Below are positions 15,853 to 16,249 of a stretch of DNA of 16,249 nucleotides, piece after piece. The stretch's first letter is position 1, and the number at the start of each line of letters is the position of its first letter. The notes beneath the pieces are model-generated. The model saw nothing but the letters and a program-made list of their open reading frames with translations, searched no databases and was not told the origin of the DNA. The position numbers and the translations under genes are program-made. The DNA comes from Pseudomonadota bacterium (GTDB lineage: Bacteria; Pseudomonadota; Gammaproteobacteria; Burkholderiales; Methylophilaceae): the NCBI GenBank assembly GCA_029549705.1, contig JAKPIR010000153.1:1-16249 (forward strand), read 5' to 3'.

Positions 15853-16249
15853 ATGCAATTCATTCATCGTATTAAACAATCCATTTGGCAATTGGCAAAC
15901 AAGAGCGGCGCATTTGCACCCTTATTTGCCATGCTGTTACTGGGTCTCATTTTGTTGTCACTTTCGCGCTTGGGCTTGGTGCTTTGGAAGATCGACCGTG
16001 TGCTAGCGACTGATAAATTAGTCGAGATTTTCCTGCAAGGAATTCGTGTTGATATTATCCAACTAAGCCTGATGGCGCTCATTCCGCTCTTACTCGCACC
16101 CATTTTGGCCACAAAACAACTATTTAAATTCTGGCAAAAATTTACCTATGTTTGGGTAACGGCCGCCATTTTATTACTGGTCTTTTTAGAGGTGGCCACA
16201 CCCGGCTTTATTATGGAATATGATGTGCGGCCCAATCGTATTTTTGTAG
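15853..16249 (+). CDS. LTA-synthase/sulfatase-family membrane protein, 3' end cut by window edge
   Basis: An open frame from ATG 15853 to the window end with no stop (132 codons visible). The visible part has a basic N-terminus and at least three hydrophobic segments: about 23-45 (LFAMLLLGLILLSLSRLGLV), 70-90 and 100-117. It ends in FLEVATPGFIMEYDVRPNRI, a stretch typical of the last transmembrane helix and following loop of COG1368 proteins (LtaS/OpgB/YejM-like), where the periplasmic alkaline-phosphatase-fold catalytic domain comes next. Gram-negative members transfer phosphoglycerol or phosphoethanolamine from phospholipids, or act without known substrate; which of these applies needs the missing catalytic domain. 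GGGTG at 15840-15844 is a weak ribosome binding site. The 259-base spacer and TATAAT upstream suggest its own promoter, separate from the block. Confidence 0.75.
   Translation, partial: MQFIHRIKQSIWQLANKSGAFAPLFAMLLLGLILLSLSRLGLVLWKIDRVLATDKLVEIFLQGIRVDIIQLSLMALIPLLLAPILATKQLFKFWQKFTYVWVTAAILLLVFLEVATPGFIMEYDVRPNRIFV

Overview
The window reads as chromosomal DNA of a Gram-negative bacterium of moderate GC. The protein sequences, especially the AmtB, the Aas-like enzyme and the LTA-synthase-like protein, look betaproteobacterial. A methylotroph of the Methylophilaceae (Methylotenera or Methylophilus type) is my best guess, but it rests on general resemblance and not on a marker gene. No tRNA, rRNA, CRISPR array, insertion sequence or phage gene was seen.

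Layout. (1) 2-1183: the 3' part of an ammonium transporter gene (amtB), closed by a textbook terminator at 1213-1242. (2) 1184-1531: an AT-rich spacer with a 17-bp perfect hairpin that belongs to a repeat family, and a possible promoter and operator directly against the next start codon. (3) 1532-15593: eleven genes on the + strand with gaps of 58 bases or less and several start/stop overlaps, likely one long transcription unit. In order they are a cysteine-free ArsR-type regulator, an Aas-like acyltransferase/acyl-ACP synthetase, a secreted M28 metallopeptidase, a secreted YaeF/YiiX-type permuted papain-like protein, a cytosolic amidohydrolase, a small secreted low-complexity protein, a DUF2145 protein, a membrane-anchored alpha/beta hydrolase, the DUF2339 and DUF3999 membrane protein pair, and an LplT-like MFS transporter. 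(4) 15594-15852: a spacer with a second copy of the hairpin repeat and a -10-like TATAAT. (5) 15853 to the window end: the start of an LTA-synthase/sulfatase-type membrane protein, cut by the window edge.

How the genes may work together. Aas and LplT are known partners in E. coli: LplT brings lysophospholipid across the inner membrane and Aas re-acylates it. Here they sit at opposite ends of one gene block, and everything between them except the amidohydrolase is predicted to be exported or membrane-bound. My inference is an envelope maintenance or remodelling module, with secreted hydrolases producing or processing lipid or peptide fragments and Aas/LplT recovering them. The two copies of the hairpin repeat bracket this block. 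Their stems differ by paired compensating substitutions, so the fold itself appears to be conserved.
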